Positions 32,102 to 41,741 are shown, counted from the stretch's first letter. The stretch: 64,000 nucleotides of DNA from Lachnospiraceae bacterium (GCA_900752065.1 CAADTT010000078.1:79943-143942); one strand, 5' to 3'. Made by a program: numbers and translations. Notes: a model not told the origin generated them from the sequence alone.

Positions 32102-32887
32102 TTATTTCCATCTTAAAGCATAAACTCCACTGACTTTAGAATCCCTGGATGCACGGTAAACCTTGAGATAGTAGGTTCCTGCCGGAAGATTTCTGTCGCC
32201 CGGCGTCACCTTGAAGCTCCTGCTCACCGGTTGATTGTAGCTGTACATATTGTATGTTCCGCTTACTTTCGTACTCTTGCTCGGGATTAAGGTAGCATAC
32301 AGAGTTCCGCTCGTCTCAGTGTCAAATGTTACTGAGAACTTTGCAGGTTTCTTTAATACGATCTTATACCAGTCCGCCTTCTTTGCAGATTCCCCGATAC
32401 CGACAACGCCCTTCTTTATACGTCCCTTTTTGAGAGTAACTGCCTTGGACTGGGTTTTTCCGCTCTTTTCCGGGTACTTCTTGAATGCGGCCTGAAGACT
32501 GTACGCATACGGCGTCTTCACTTTAATCTTGTAAGTCCCCTTATTAAGTCCGTACATGACATACCGGCTGCTCTCATAAGGACTGCCCGCATTCACGAAA
32601 TTTGTAGATAAGACCTTTCCCTTCGCATTGCACAGGGAAATATCCAGGCCAAGGGTATAATTTCCATTCACTGCAGCGGCTGAAACCACCAGTGCTCCGG
32701 ACTGTTTTACCTTAAACTTGTAATAATGTGTAATGCTGTTATCTGCATCCGTATTGGTCACTACCTGTCCAAGTGCAAGTCCCTCCACCTTATCTGCCGC
32801 CAGTGAAGTCATTCCGAGCAGCATCGTCATCAGACATACAACTGCCATCAGTTCCACCAATTTTCTTAACACGTTTCTCTCTCTCAT
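32102..32887 (-). CDS. secreted protein with two PPC-like beta-sandwich domains
   Basis: A 261-residue protein with a signal peptide (hydrophobic core ELMAVVCLMTMLLGM, cut near SLAADK). The mature part has two similar halves, each with 'YYKFKVKQSGALVVS'- and 'WYKIVLKKPAKFSVTF'-type strands and each ending in GTYKIKV or GTYYLKVYRA, the pattern of bacterial pre-peptidase C-terminal (PPC) domains. No enzymatic domain or wall anchor is seen. It may bind surface polysaccharide or proteins. Monocistronic. Confidence 0.7.
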   Translation of the reverse strand: MRERNVLRKLVELMAVVCLMTMLLGMTSLAADKVEGLALGQVVTNTDADNSITHYYKFKVKQSGALVVSAAAVNGNYTLGLDISLCNAKGKVLSTNFVNAGSPYESSRYVMYGLNKGTYKIKVKTPYAYSLQAAFKKYPEKSGKTQSKAVTLKKGRIKKGVVGIGESAKKADWYKIVLKKPAKFSVTFDTETSGTLYATLIPSKSTKVSGTYNMYSYNQPVSRSFKVTPGDRNLPAGTYYLKVYRASRDSKVSGVYALRWK

Positions 32888-32965
32888 ATTTTTCTCCTTT
32901 CACGTTGCTAAAATATATTCCTATGAATATAGTAGGTATATTCTACCACGAAATAGATTTTCTGG

Positions 32966-32998
32966 CAACAAAAACCGCACACGTTTTCGTGTGCGGTT
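32966..32998 (-). terminator. efp terminator
   Basis: AACCGCACACG pairs perfectly with CGTGTGCGGTT (4-nt loop); TTTTTGTTG follows on the minus strand. Confidence 0.85.
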
Positions 32999-33021
32999 CT
33001 ATGATTTCAGCCAGAATCACT

Positions 33022-33579
33022 TTAAACTCTTGACAGATACTCGCCGGATCTGGTATCGATCTTCAGCTTATCGCCTGTCTCCACGAACAGAGGTACATAA
33101 ACCACAGCGCCCGTCTCCACGGTAGCCGGCTTTGTCGCACCCTGTGCGGTATCACCCTTGAAGCCCGGCTCTGTCTCAGTAACCTCAAGCTCTACAAACA
33201 GAGGCGGCTCTACGGTAAATACATTTCCATTATAAGAGCATACCTTAACTGTCTCATTCTCTTTTACAAACTTCAGCGCATCGCCGATCACTTCTTCGCC
33301 CAGAGCGATCTGTTCGTAAGACTCCATGTTCATGAAATGGAACAGATCTCCGTCGCTGTAAAGATACTGCATGTCTACTCTGTCGATACGTGCCTGCGGG
33401 AATTTCTCTGTCGGACGGAAGGTTTTCTCAACCACGCCACCGTTGATAATGTTTTTCAGCTTTGTACGTACGAATGCAGCTCCTTTTCCCGGTTTCACAT
33501 GCTGGAACTCGAGAATCTGCATAATATTTCCTTCAATCTCCAGTGTAATGCCGTTTTTAAAATCTCCTGCTGATATCAT
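33022..33579 (-). CDS. efp: elongation factor P
   Basis: Translation factor that relieves stalling at polyproline stretches (185 residues). Three-domain layout with the modifiable loop FQHVKPGKGAAFVRTKLKN near residue 30. C-terminal GDKLKIDTRSGEYLSRV is typical. I start at ATG 33579 (MISAGDFKNG), preceded by GGAGGAA. Between this gene and the M24 peptidase gene upstream (33580-33715) I see only AT-rich sequence that probably holds the promoter. Confidence 0.96.
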   Translation of the reverse strand: MISAGDFKNGITLEIEGNIMQILEFQHVKPGKGAAFVRTKLKNIINGGVVEKTFRPTEKFPQARIDRVDMQYLYSDGDLFHFMNMESYEQIALGEEVIGDALKFVKENETVKVCSYNGNVFTVEPPLFVELEVTETEPGFKGDTAQGATKPATVETGAVVYVPLFVETGDKLKIDTRSGEYLSRV

Positions 33580-33715
33580 CTGATATTCCTCCTTAAAAAT
33601 ATACATCACACAACTGCTCCATGCCTCACGCTCTGGAACAGATGCCAGGAATCATTTTCTATTCCCATAATTATAAATCATTCTATAATAAATTCTTCTA
33701 TTTTTCAACTATTTT

Positions 33716-34774
33716 TTACAGTTCAATCAATTCTTTTGGAGAATGTGTGTAATTTTCACATCCCTCCGCCGTCACGCATACCAGATCCTCGATCCGGACA
33801 CCGCCGAATCCCGGCACATAGATTCCCGGCTCCACTGTTTCGATCACATTTTCCTGCAATACCACATGGCATTTTGGCGAAAGACTCGGATTCTCGTGGA
33901 TCAAAAGCCCCACGCTGTGTCCCAGTCCATGACCGAAATACTCTCCATATCCGGCGTCCGCAATGATTGACCGTGCCACCGCATCCACTTCGCTTCCCTT
34001 TCTTCCCGGACGGACCGCTTCGATTGCCGCCAACTGTGCTTTTAATACGGTATTGTATATCTCTTTCTGCTTTTCGTTCGCTTTCCCTACCACTACAGTC
34101 CTCGTCATATCAGAGCAGTACCCCTCATAGATACATCCAAAATCCATAGTGACAAAGTCGCCCTTCTCAATTTTCTTTTCCGACGGTATCGCATGGGGCA
34201 TGGCAGAATGAAGACCAGAGGCTACGATCGTATCAAAGCTGTTTTTTGCAGTTCCTGCCTCCCGCATATGGTACTCAAGTCTTGCCGCCACCTCAAGTTC
34301 CGTCATTCCCGGCCGAAGTTCCTCCAGGATCTTTTGAAAAGCCATATCACCGATAGCTTCCGCCCGTCGGATCCGCGCCAGCTCCTCCTCTGTTTTTACT
34401 GCACGAAGCCTGTTCAGGATTTCCCCTGCTGGAACCCAGTCGATGACAGGACACTTTTCCTTCAGCTTTATAACCTCTCCATAGGTCAAATGCTGTTCTT
34501 CAAATAAAAGGCTCTCCGTATGTGTTTCTCTGACCAGTTCCGCGATCACATCCCCGAATCCACGGCCGCTGTCAATTTCTACCACATCAAAATCCTCTGT
34601 CTCTTCCTTCGCCTGGGTGGTATAGCGGGAATCTACGATCACCGTGCTGCGGTCCGGCGTCAAAAACAGGTATCCCTCCCCGCCCCGGAAACCGCTGAGA
34701 TAACGCATATTGTATTCCGAGGATACCAGAACTGCTTCCGCCGGAAGCTCCTGTTTCCATAATCTATCCAACAT
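33716..34774 (-). CDS. Xaa-Pro aminopeptidase, M24 family
   Basis: Metallopeptidase (352 residues) that removes N-terminal residues before proline. An N-terminal creatinase-like domain (1-125) precedes the pita-bread catalytic domain. Metal ligands are visible in FVTMDFGCIYEGYCSDMTRT (two Asp), GHGLGHSVGLLIHE (His), VIETVEPGIYVPG (Glu) and GGVRIEDLV (Glu). The pairing with efp immediately downstream is common in Firmicutes. It overlaps aroK by 11 bases. Confidence 0.93.
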   Translation of the reverse strand: MLDRLWKQELPAEAVLVSSEYNMRYLSGFRGGEGYLFLTPDRSTVIVDSRYTTQAKEETEDFDVVEIDSGRGFGDVIAELVRETHTESLLFEEQHLTYGEVIKLKEKCPVIDWVPAGEILNRLRAVKTEEELARIRRAEAIGDMAFQKILEELRPGMTELEVAARLEYHMREAGTAKNSFDTIVASGLHSAMPHAIPSEKKIEKGDFVTMDFGCIYEGYCSDMTRTVVVGKANEKQKEIYNTVLKAQLAAIEAVRPGRKGSEVDAVARSIIADAGYGEYFGHGLGHSVGLLIHENPSLSPKCHVVLQENVIETVEPGIYVPGFGGVRIEDLVCVTAEGCENYTHSPKELIEL

Positions 34775-35270
34775 ATCTTCTTATCTCCTCTGTAATCTCA
34801 CAAATCTTTTTTCCATCCGTAGAAATCCGGATATCCGCCGCCGACTGATAAATGTCCTCTCTGTCACTCATGAGCTGAAGGATCTTCTGTCTCAGCTCTC
34901 CCCCCTGCAATAGCGGTCTGGTATCGTCCCCCTGCAAGCGGGCCACCAGAGTCTCCGGCTGCGCCAGCAGATAAACAGTCGTTCCAAGCTTTTTTAAATA
35001 TTCACGATTTACCGGGCGCATCGGAAGTCCGCCTCCCACTGCGATCACTTTTCTTCCCTCGTCTTCCAGAAGCTGCTCCAGTGCCCGGGTTTCCAGTTCC
35101 CTGAAATACTCTTCCCCGGATTCCCGGAAAATATCACTGATCTTCCGGCCGTTCTGCTCCTCGATCCACGCATCCGTATCGACAAAGGGAACTGACAGCT
35201 CTCTTGCCAGCATTTTTCCCACGCTGCTCTTTCCGCAGCCCATAAATCCAATCAAAATCACATGATTCAT
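34764..35270 (-). CDS. aroK: shikimate kinase
   Basis: Phosphorylates shikimate in aromatic amino acid synthesis (168 residues). Walker A loop LIGFMGCGKSSVGKML, the shikimate-binding Asp in FVDTDAWIEEQ, the VIAVGGGLPMR block and the lid around GDDTRPLLQGG. It overlaps both neighbours by a few bases, so it is translationally coupled to yqeG and the peptidase gene. Confidence 0.95.
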   Translation of the reverse strand: MNHVILIGFMGCGKSSVGKMLARELSVPFVDTDAWIEEQNGRKISDIFRESGEEYFRELETRALEQLLEDEGRKVIAVGGGLPMRPVNREYLKKLGTTVYLLAQPETLVARLQGDDTRPLLQGGELRQKILQLMSDREDIYQSAADIRISTDGKKICEITEEIRRYVG

Positions 35271-35770
35271 ACGTCTTCCCTCTGCTTCTGATAAAAATAC
35301 AGTACGATCTTTTCCAGATACCGTTTTAATACGATCTGAATCTCCTCTTTCGGATGGATCGGTTTTACAAGAATCGTCCGCATTCCGGCGCGCTTCGCTC
35401 CGTACACATCAGTAAAGAGCTGATCCCCCACAAACAGAGCATCCGCAGCGGTACAGTTCATCAGCTCCATCGCCTTTTTGTAGTTCTTTGTCCCCGGTTT
35501 ATGGGCATTTTCAATGAACTTCGTCCCCACAGCTTCTGCAAAAGGCTTCACCCTGGGAAGCTGATTATTAGAGATCAGGCAGGAGTCCATTCCCAGCTCC
35601 CGCAGCCATGCAAACAGACGGATCGCGCGTTCATCTGCCGGAGCGCCGTGAGGCACCAGCGTATTGTCGATGTCAAACAGTACCCCCCTGTATCCCTCTG
35701 CCTTTAATTTTTCAAAATCAATACTGTATGTGGAATCCAGATATTCATCCGGATAAAAACATTTCAACAT
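35267..35770 (-). CDS. yqeG: YqeG family HAD IIIA-type phosphatase
   Basis: A 167-residue HAD phosphatase. The motif I aspartates are in GVLFDIDNTLVPHG near residue 35, motif II in SCLISNNQLPR, and motif III in ALFVGDQLFTDVYGAKRAG. The family often sits near aroE/aroK genes in Firmicutes and may dephosphorylate a phosphatidylglycerol- or sugar-phosphate-type substrate; the substrate is not established. I start at ATG 35770, preceded by GGGAG. Confidence 0.88.
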   Translation of the reverse strand: MLKCFYPDEYLDSTYSIDFEKLKAEGYRGVLFDIDNTLVPHGAPADERAIRLFAWLRELGMDSCLISNNQLPRVKPFAEAVGTKFIENAHKPGTKNYKKAMELMNCTAADALFVGDQLFTDVYGAKRAGMRTILVKPIHPKEEIQIVLKRYLEKIVLYFYQKQREDV

Positions 35771-35847
35771 AGCTTCTCCCATATTTTTGCCGTACAGCTA
35801 TTCTGTATGCTCCAGATCCTGCTGCTTTTTCACATCTTCCTGTCAAT

Positions 35848-36705
35848 CTATTTCTTTTCCAGAAACTCCACGAGCGCTCCGTACTGACGCTCCATCTCTT
35901 CGCAGCCATGACGGTAAAATGCCCTGACCGCTTCCGTGTCTGATTCTGTCCTTGAGATCGTAGGGATCTGCGGACGGAGAACGAAAATCTTTCCCTCCGC
36001 CTCCCACTTTTCAATCAGCTCCATAGTGTGATTATATCTTGCCGGACGCAGGCAGAGGCTTTTCGCCAGTTCCGGATAATTTCGAAATGCTGCGCGGTAG
36101 AGTGCCGCAGATTTCAAGGACTGCTTTTTCCGGTATCCTTTATTCCTTGTCAGGATCAGCACATTTTTCCGGCTTCCCTCCTTCATGGCATGCAGCAGGG
36201 GAATAGAATCCGCCACGCCGCCATCCAGATACGGCACACCGTCCATCTCCACCATGGGAGAAACCAGGGGCATGCTGCTGGAGGCTCTCGCCATGAGCAT
36301 CAGACGGTCCGCATCCTCTTTCTCTGTCAGATACTCCGCCTCTCCGGTCAGACAGTTGGTCACCACGATCTCCAGTGTCATAGATGAATCAAAAAACGTA
36401 TCAAAGGCAAAAGGATGCCGTTCCTTCGGATCCTCTTCATACAGAAGATCCAGATCAAACAGACTTCTTGTCCGGACCGCTTTCTTCCAGTCAATCAGCT
36501 TCCCGTCATCTTCTCCGTCCCGCAGGGTACATGTCAGCATCCTTCCTTTCTGTCTGGATATAAAGTTCAGTCCGTTCCCGGCCCCCGCCGACACTCCCAC
36601 AACCTTCTCTATAAAAAAATCCTTCTCCTGCAAAAAATCCAAAGCTCCCGCAGAGAATACCCCGCGCAGCGCTCCTCCTTCTAAGATCATTGTTCCACGA
36701 TACAT
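35848..36705 (-). CDS. patatin-like phospholipase
   Basis: A 285-residue cytoplasmic lipid acyl hydrolase. Patatin motifs: the oxyanion loop LEGGALRGVFSAGALDFL near residue 10, nucleophile serine GVSAGAGNG near residue 40, and catalytic aspartate YLDGGVADSIPLLHA near residue 155. No signal peptide. It belongs to the YjjU-like group. Substrate unknown; probably membrane phospholipid. Confidence 0.88.
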   Translation of the reverse strand: MYRGTMILEGGALRGVFSAGALDFLQEKDFFIEKVVGVSAGAGNGLNFISRQKGRMLTCTLRDGEDDGKLIDWKKAVRTRSLFDLDLLYEEDPKERHPFAFDTFFDSSMTLEIVVTNCLTGEAEYLTEKEDADRLMLMARASSSMPLVSPMVEMDGVPYLDGGVADSIPLLHAMKEGSRKNVLILTRNKGYRKKQSLKSAALYRAAFRNYPELAKSLCLRPARYNHTMELIEKWEAEGKIFVLRPQIPTISRTESDTEAVRAFYRHGCEEMERQYGALVEFLEKK

Positions 36706-36765
36706 ATTCTGTCCCCTTCTGTTTCATACGTCAGGTCGTTTTCTTCTCCGGATTCTTTGATTATA

Positions 36766-37983
36766 CTACTTCTGCCGATAAGTACTGAGAAACAGCTCCA
36801 GCTTATCCATGGCATTTTTCAGCACCTCCATCTCCGGAAGATACACGATCCGGAAATGATCGGGCGTTGCCAGATTAAATCCGCCGCCATGAACCAGAAG
36901 CACCTGCTGCGCCTTCAGAAAATCCAGGCAGAACCGTTCATCATCCCGGATCTGAAACCGCTCCGTATCAATCTTTGGGAAGATATAAAATGCCGCATCC
37001 GGCTTCTGTGCCGAAATACCCGGAATATCATTCAGCGCCCGGTAGATAAATTCTCTCTGTTCGTAGATTCTTCCTCCCGGAAGGATCATCTCATCCGGCA
37101 GATCTACATCCCTCAGCGCCGTCTCCACAATAGACTGCGCCGGCACATTGGAACAGAGACGCATGGAGGACAGCATATTTAATCCTTCAATATACCCTTT
37201 CGCTTTTGTTTTATCACCGCTTAAAGCCATCCATCCCAGGCGGTAGCCTGCAATCTTATGGGACTTGGACAGTCCGTTCATCGTGATGCAGAAAAGATCC
37301 GGCGCCAGGGAAGCAATGGAGGTATGCTCCTTTCCATCCATCACCAGACGGTCATAGATCTCATCCGCAAAAATGATCAGTTCATGTTCCCTCGCCACAT
37401 CCACGATCTGCTGTAAAACCTCCTTCGGATACAGCGCTCCGGTGGGATTGTTCGGGTTGATCACAACGATTCCCTTCGTACGGTCTGTGATTTTTCTGCG
37501 GATATCCTGAATATCCGGATACCAGCCGGACTGCTCGTCACAGATATAGTGAACAGGCTTTCCTCCTGCCAGATTCGCCGCTCCTGTCCACAGGGGATAG
37601 TCCGGCGACGGCATCAGGATCTCGTCGCCGTTGTTCAGCAGCCCCTGCATGACCATGACGATCAGCTCGCTGACGCCGTTTCCCGTATAGATATCATTGA
37701 CTCCCACGTTCGGAAGATTTTTTTTCTGACAATACGCCTGAATCGCTCTTCTGGCAGAAAGAAGCCCCTTAGAATCCGAGTACCCTTCTGTCTTCCGCAG
37801 GTTTTCCGCCATGCTTTCTATCACGGCATCCGGCGCACGGAACCCGAAAGGCGCCGGGTTTCCGATGTTCAGTTTCAATATAGGTATTCCGCTCTCCTCC
37901 ATCCGGGCCGCTTCCTCCACAACAGGCCCCCTGACATCGTAGCAGACATTATCCAGTTTCGTTGATTTTTCAAAAGTTCTCAT
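36766..37983 (-). CDS. class I aminotransferase (AlaT-like)
   Basis: A 405-residue fold-type I PLP aminotransferase. KLNIGNPAPFGFRAPD, VINPNNPTGALYPKEVL, the PLP lysine in GLSKSHKIAGYRLGWM near residue 240, and FNLATPDHFRIVYLPE match alanine-synthesising AlaT-type enzymes. Aspartate or another amino acid as substrate is also possible. It stands alone between the patatin gene and the ABC importer. Confidence 0.85.
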   Translation of the reverse strand: MRTFEKSTKLDNVCYDVRGPVVEEAARMEESGIPILKLNIGNPAPFGFRAPDAVIESMAENLRKTEGYSDSKGLLSARRAIQAYCQKKNLPNVGVNDIYTGNGVSELIVMVMQGLLNNGDEILMPSPDYPLWTGAANLAGGKPVHYICDEQSGWYPDIQDIRRKITDRTKGIVVINPNNPTGALYPKEVLQQIVDVAREHELIIFADEIYDRLVMDGKEHTSIASLAPDLFCITMNGLSKSHKIAGYRLGWMALSGDKTKAKGYIEGLNMLSSMRLCSNVPAQSIVETALRDVDLPDEMILPGGRIYEQREFIYRALNDIPGISAQKPDAAFYIFPKIDTERFQIRDDERFCLDFLKAQQVLLVHGGGFNLATPDHFRIVYLPEMEVLKNAMDKLELFLSTYRQK

Positions 37984-38106
37984 AGGTGAATCCCCCTTCC
38001 GTTCTTCTCAGTATATACCATTCCCGGGGTTCCCACAACTGAAAAATCAATTTCGTTTCCTTTTGCTTTCATGCTATTGTTGTTACGCTTACCGTTAACC
38101 CAGCTC

Positions 38107-38727
38107 TTAACTGCGTTTTCCCGCCTTCTCCAGCCTCACCTGCCGGGTACAGACCCGGTCCATCAACGACTGGTTGTGGCTGACTGCCAGAAGCCCGATC
38201 TGCCTGTGCTCCACCTCTTTGAGAAGAAAGCTCCAGATCTGGCTCTGGGTGATCAGATCCAGCATCGTGCTGATCTCGTCCGCCAGCAGAAACCGGGTTC
38301 TTTTTCCCAGCGCTCTTGCGATACAGAAGCGCTGGAGCTCCCCGCCTGACAATTCGGCCGGAAAACGGTTCTTCCAGTCCTCTTCGATCCCCAGCTCCCT
38401 GACGATGCGCTCTTCTACCTCATCGCCCTCCAGAAGGACCTCCCTCATGCGAAGGCGCGGATTGACTGCAAGCTCCGGCTGCTGCCAGATCATCTGCACC
38501 GGACAATAACCTTTATAAGAAGACAGGGGCTTTCCATCCAGCAGGATCTCTCCCCTGTCCGGTTTCAGATAGCCGGACAGCAGCTTGCACAGCGTCGTCT
38601 TTCCATAACCGCTGGGGGCGATCAGCCCGACCCGTTCATGTTCCTCCACAGTCAGGCTGAAGTCCTCCAGGATCTTTCTGTCGTTTTCTCCATATTGATA
38701 AGACACATTTTTAATCTCTAATCTCAT
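38107..38727 (-). CDS. ABC importer ATPase, OppF/DppF-like (short)
   Basis: A 206-residue ATPase, shorter than the 300-plus residues of OppF because it lacks the C-terminal oligopeptide-binding tail. Walker A LIAPSGYGKTTLCKLLSGY, signature ELSGGELQRFCIARAL, Walker B RFLLADEISTMLD with Glu present. I start at ATG 38727; the longer frame overlaps the upstream ATPase gene. Last gene of the five-gene importer operon. Confidence 0.87.
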   Translation of the reverse strand: MRLEIKNVSYQYGENDRKILEDFSLTVEEHERVGLIAPSGYGKTTLCKLLSGYLKPDRGEILLDGKPLSSYKGYCPVQMIWQQPELAVNPRLRMREVLLEGDEVEERIVRELGIEEDWKNRFPAELSGGELQRFCIARALGKRTRFLLADEISTMLDLITQSQIWSFLLKEVEHRQIGLLAVSHNQSLMDRVCTRQVRLEKAGKRS

Positions 38728-38768
38728 ATTCCTCTCCGTCTGACGTTTCGCCTGGCACTTTTCACTCG

Positions 38769-39710
38769 TTACTCTGCATACAGACATCTGACCCGCCCGC
38801 CCCTGATCTCGCGGTATTCGATGTCACGTTTTTTGCACGCTTCTTTGTACTTTTCACATCTCGGCGCAAAAGGACATCCCGCTGGCAGATCCTTCACATA
38901 AGGCTGGCTGCCTTCGATAAACTGAAAGCCGTTCTTCGGCATGGCGCGCCAGAGAGCCTTTGTGTAGGGATGCCGCAGAGTCTCTTCCTTCGCAAAATCA
39001 GAAACGTCTGTCTCCTCCACCGTCGTCCCCGCATAGAAAACAGCGATCCGGTCCGCCGTCTCAAGGGCCAGTTCCAGATCATGGGTGATGACCAGCACTG
39101 CCGCCCCCATATCCGCCAGCTCCCGAAAATGCTCCATCGCCCGCTTTGCCACTTTCAGGTCAAGTCCCGGCGTCGGCTCGTCTGCGATTACCAGCTTCGG
39201 TTCCTCGATCATCGCCGTCGAGATCAGGATCCTGCGGTTCATACCGCCGGACAGTTCAAAGGGATACAGTCCCTCTACTTCCGGCTTCAGGTCATACCGT
39301 CTGAAAATCTCACGCAGTTTTCTCTTTTTCTCCGGATCCTTCTCCCCCTTGCAGATCTGGGGGCCGATTTTCATCAGAGGATTCAGATAGGCAATGCTCT
39401 GGGGAACGAGAACGATTTCTCTTCCCCGCAGCTTTTCCATGCGCTTCTCTGTCAGCTCTTCCCCGCAGTAAGTGATCCTCCCGCCCATAGCGGCATTATA
39501 GGGCAGCACTCCCATGACTCCATGCGCCAGAAGGCTTTTTCCGGAGCCGCTGGAGCCGACGACAGCGACCATCTCCCCCGCATGAACCTCCACATCCAGA
39601 TCACGGATCACGGGCAGCTCCGTCTGGTGCATTCCTCTGTCATACTGGGTAAATGTAATATTCATATGTTCAATCTTCAGCACCGGAATGCTGTCTTTCT
39701 CTCTCTTCAT
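38769..39710 (-). CDS. ABC importer ATPase, OppD/DppD-like
   Basis: A 313-residue ATPase. Walker A VVGSSGSGKSLLAHGVMG, signature FELSGGMNRRILISTAM (Q replaced by N), Walker B LVIADEPTPGLD, and the C-terminal cysteine-bearing motif CPFAPRCEKYKEACKK, which is common in peptide and nickel importers and can bind an iron-sulfur cluster. It pairs with the short ATPase downstream. Confidence 0.9.
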   Translation of the reverse strand: MKREKDSIPVLKIEHMNITFTQYDRGMHQTELPVIRDLDVEVHAGEMVAVVGSSGSGKSLLAHGVMGVLPYNAAMGGRITYCGEELTEKRMEKLRGREIVLVPQSIAYLNPLMKIGPQICKGEKDPEKKRKLREIFRRYDLKPEVEGLYPFELSGGMNRRILISTAMIEEPKLVIADEPTPGLDLKVAKRAMEHFRELADMGAAVLVITHDLELALETADRIAVFYAGTTVEETDVSDFAKEETLRHPYTKALWRAMPKNGFQFIEGSQPYVKDLPAGCPFAPRCEKYKEACKKRDIEYREIRGGRVRCLYAE

Positions 39711-39727
39711 GCCGTCTCCCTTCTATT

Positions 39728-40552
39728 CTACTCATGCACGCTTCCCGGATCTAACAGCTTCCGGAGATTCTCACCTGCCACATAAAACAGCGCCACGATC
39801 GCAACCAGCAGAATGCCCGGGAAAAGGGCCAGCCACCACTTTCCTGTCACAAGATATTTCATTGCCTCAGACAGCACGATGCCGATGGCCGGCTGTTCCG
39901 TGGAAAGTCCAAAGCCCAGGAATGTAATACTGGATTCATGAAGGATCGCATGGGGAAACAGAAGGACAAGCCCCACCAAAAACTGAGGCAGCAGATGCGG
40001 AAGCATATGCTTTCTGGCAATATACCAGCGGCTCTTTCCCATTTTCTCTGCGATCTGGATATAGGGGCTTTCCTTTAGCTGCATCACCTCCGCACGGATC
40101 AGACGCGCCAGGGACGGCCAGTGGGTGAGCGCCACACCCACGATCACGCCCTTCAGCCCTTTTCCGAGCGCTACGGAAATCAGGATCAGCAGAAGGATGT
40201 GGGGAACTCCCATGATCAGATCGATCACAAAAGTGATCACGCTGTCCGCCCATTTTCCCATCGTCGCAGACGCGATTCCGAGAATGAGGGCGATCACCGC
40301 ACTCACGCCCGCTGCCAGAATCCCGATCAAAATACTTAAAGACAGCCCTTTTAAAGTTCTCGCCAGCATATCTCTCCCCAGCCAGTCCGTGCCGAAGATA
40401 TATTTCATACAGGGAGCCAGATTTTTTCTGGAAAAATCAGTAACACGGGCAGCCTCCGTATTTAAGATCCCCGCAATGCAGATCAGGCTCAGAAATGCCA
40501 CGGAGATTCCCAGTCCGATCAGCACTCTCTGCCTCCGGTTTAAACGTTTCAT
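39728..40552 (-). CDS. ABC importer permease, OppC/DppC-like
   Basis: A 274-residue membrane protein with about six helices. The N-terminal 'FGTDWLGRDMLARTLKG' segment and the EAA loop AEVMQLKESPYIQIAEKMG are typical of DppC/NikC subunits. It overlaps the partner permease gene by 4 bases. Confidence 0.92.
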   Translation of the reverse strand: MKRLNRRQRVLIGLGISVAFLSLICIAGILNTEAARVTDFSRKNLAPCMKYIFGTDWLGRDMLARTLKGLSLSILIGILAAGVSAVIALILGIASATMGKWADSVITFVIDLIMGVPHILLLILISVALGKGLKGVIVGVALTHWPSLARLIRAEVMQLKESPYIQIAEKMGKSRWYIARKHMLPHLLPQFLVGLVLLFPHAILHESSITFLGFGLSTEQPAIGIVLSEAMKYLVTGKWWLALFPGILLVAIVALFYVAGENLRKLLDPGSVHE

Positions 40553-41544
40553 TTTGCCGTTCCTCCTCTTCTGATCCTGGGATCCACGACTCCATACAGG
40601 ATATTTGCGATCATGTTGCCTCCGAATACAAACAGTGCGCTCACGATCGTGATCGCCATCAAAAGCGGCATATCGCTTCCCAGCCCCGCAGACACCGCCG
40701 CCTGTCCCAGTCCCGGATAGGAAAATACCTGCTCCACCAGCACCGAACCTCCGAAAATCTCGCTGATGGCAGCAAAGTGAAGGGTAATGGCCGGAAGCAG
40801 TACATTCCGAAAGCCATAATTTTTAAAGAGCCGCCATCCCTTTTCTCCCCGCATCCTTGCAAAAAGCATATAGTCGCTTCCGCAGATGTCGATCATTTTT
40901 TCTCTTGTATGCAGCGCAATATTCGATACACCCGTAATACTGAGCGTCAACGCCGGCAGAACTGCATGATACACCCGGTCGGCAAAAGTCACGCCGCTGG
41001 CCTCCACGCCGATCGGAACGCTTAATCCTATGGGGAACCATTTCAGCCAGACGCCAAAAATCATCAGAAGGAGCAGCGCCAGCCAGAAGGCCGGTGTACT
41101 GGACATCACCAGACAATATCCCTTGATCAGCTTATCCGCAGGCTTTCCTCTGTTCATTCCTGCGATCACACCCAGAACAAAGCCGAGAATTCCGGAGATC
41201 ACCCATGCGAAAATCATCAAAAGCAGGGAATTTGCCAGCTTTACCCCTATTACCTTCGTCACCGGCTGCCGGTACAAAAGAGAGATTCCCATATCCCCCC
41301 GCACAAAATCCTTCGCCCAGGAAAGATACTGCTGCACCGGCGGTGTATGGACGCCCCAGTATTCCTCCAGCTTCTCTACCTGCTCCCGGCTCATGCTGCC
41401 GAGGGCCGCCTGCCCCACATTGGCCTGCAGGGGATCCACCGGGGACGATTTCATCAGCCAGAATGTCACCATACTGACTGCCGCCGCGAGCAGAAGCACC
41501 CGCAGTATATTTTTTATGATCAAAACAGGTACTCGTCTGCCCAT
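40549..41544 (-). CDS. ABC importer permease, OppB/DppB-like
   Basis: A 331-residue membrane protein with six helices. Family features include GDMGISLLYRQPVTKVI near residue 90 and the EAA loop 'KMIDICGSDYMLFARMRGEKG', plus VEQVFSYPGLGQ. I start at ATG 41544, preceded by GGAGGAAAAG. The open frame runs 45 codons further, but that stretch is the repeat at 41563-41695 and not part of the protein. Confidence 0.92.
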   Translation of the reverse strand: MGRRVPVLIIKNILRVLLLAAAVSMVTFWLMKSSPVDPLQANVGQAALGSMSREQVEKLEEYWGVHTPPVQQYLSWAKDFVRGDMGISLLYRQPVTKVIGVKLANSLLLMIFAWVISGILGFVLGVIAGMNRGKPADKLIKGYCLVMSSTPAFWLALLLLMIFGVWLKWFPIGLSVPIGVEASGVTFADRVYHAVLPALTLSITGVSNIALHTREKMIDICGSDYMLFARMRGEKGWRLFKNYGFRNVLLPAITLHFAAISEIFGGSVLVEQVFSYPGLGQAAVSAGLGSDMPLLMAITIVSALFVFGGNMIANILYGVVDPRIRRGGTAK

Positions 41545-41562
41545 TTCTTTTCCTCCATTTCC

Positions 41563-41695
41563 ATGAGACCCGCAAAACACCGAGAAACAGCCATTTTTCA
41601 TAGAAAAAATAAGCAGATTCGAGGTGTTTTCAGAATCGCGGGAGCACACCCGTGCGAAGCGATCCTGAGTCTCAGTCATTTATCAAGCAACTCAT
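41563..41695 (+). repeat. structured intergenic repeat, family 2, copy 2
   Basis: A 133-nt match to the reverse complement of 1459-1590, read here on the plus strand and therefore antisense to the importer operon. ATGAGACCCGCAAAACACC at the start, CAGCCATTTTTC, GAGGTGTTTT, then a hairpin around GCACACCCGTGC where copy 1 has GTGCTTTCGCAC. The swapped arms keep the pairing. Weak similarity continues after CTCAT into ACCAGTGTCAAA (to about 41725). It lies between the binding-protein gene and the first permease gene. Confidence 0.8.
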
Positions 41696-41741
41696 TTTCA
41701 TAATACCAGTGTCAAAACCACGATCTATAAAACCCCGAAAC

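Noticed and set aside
41545..41679. N-terminal 45-codon extension of the permease gene
   Set aside because: It is translated from the family 2 repeat; a clear ribosome site precedes the internal ATG at 41544.
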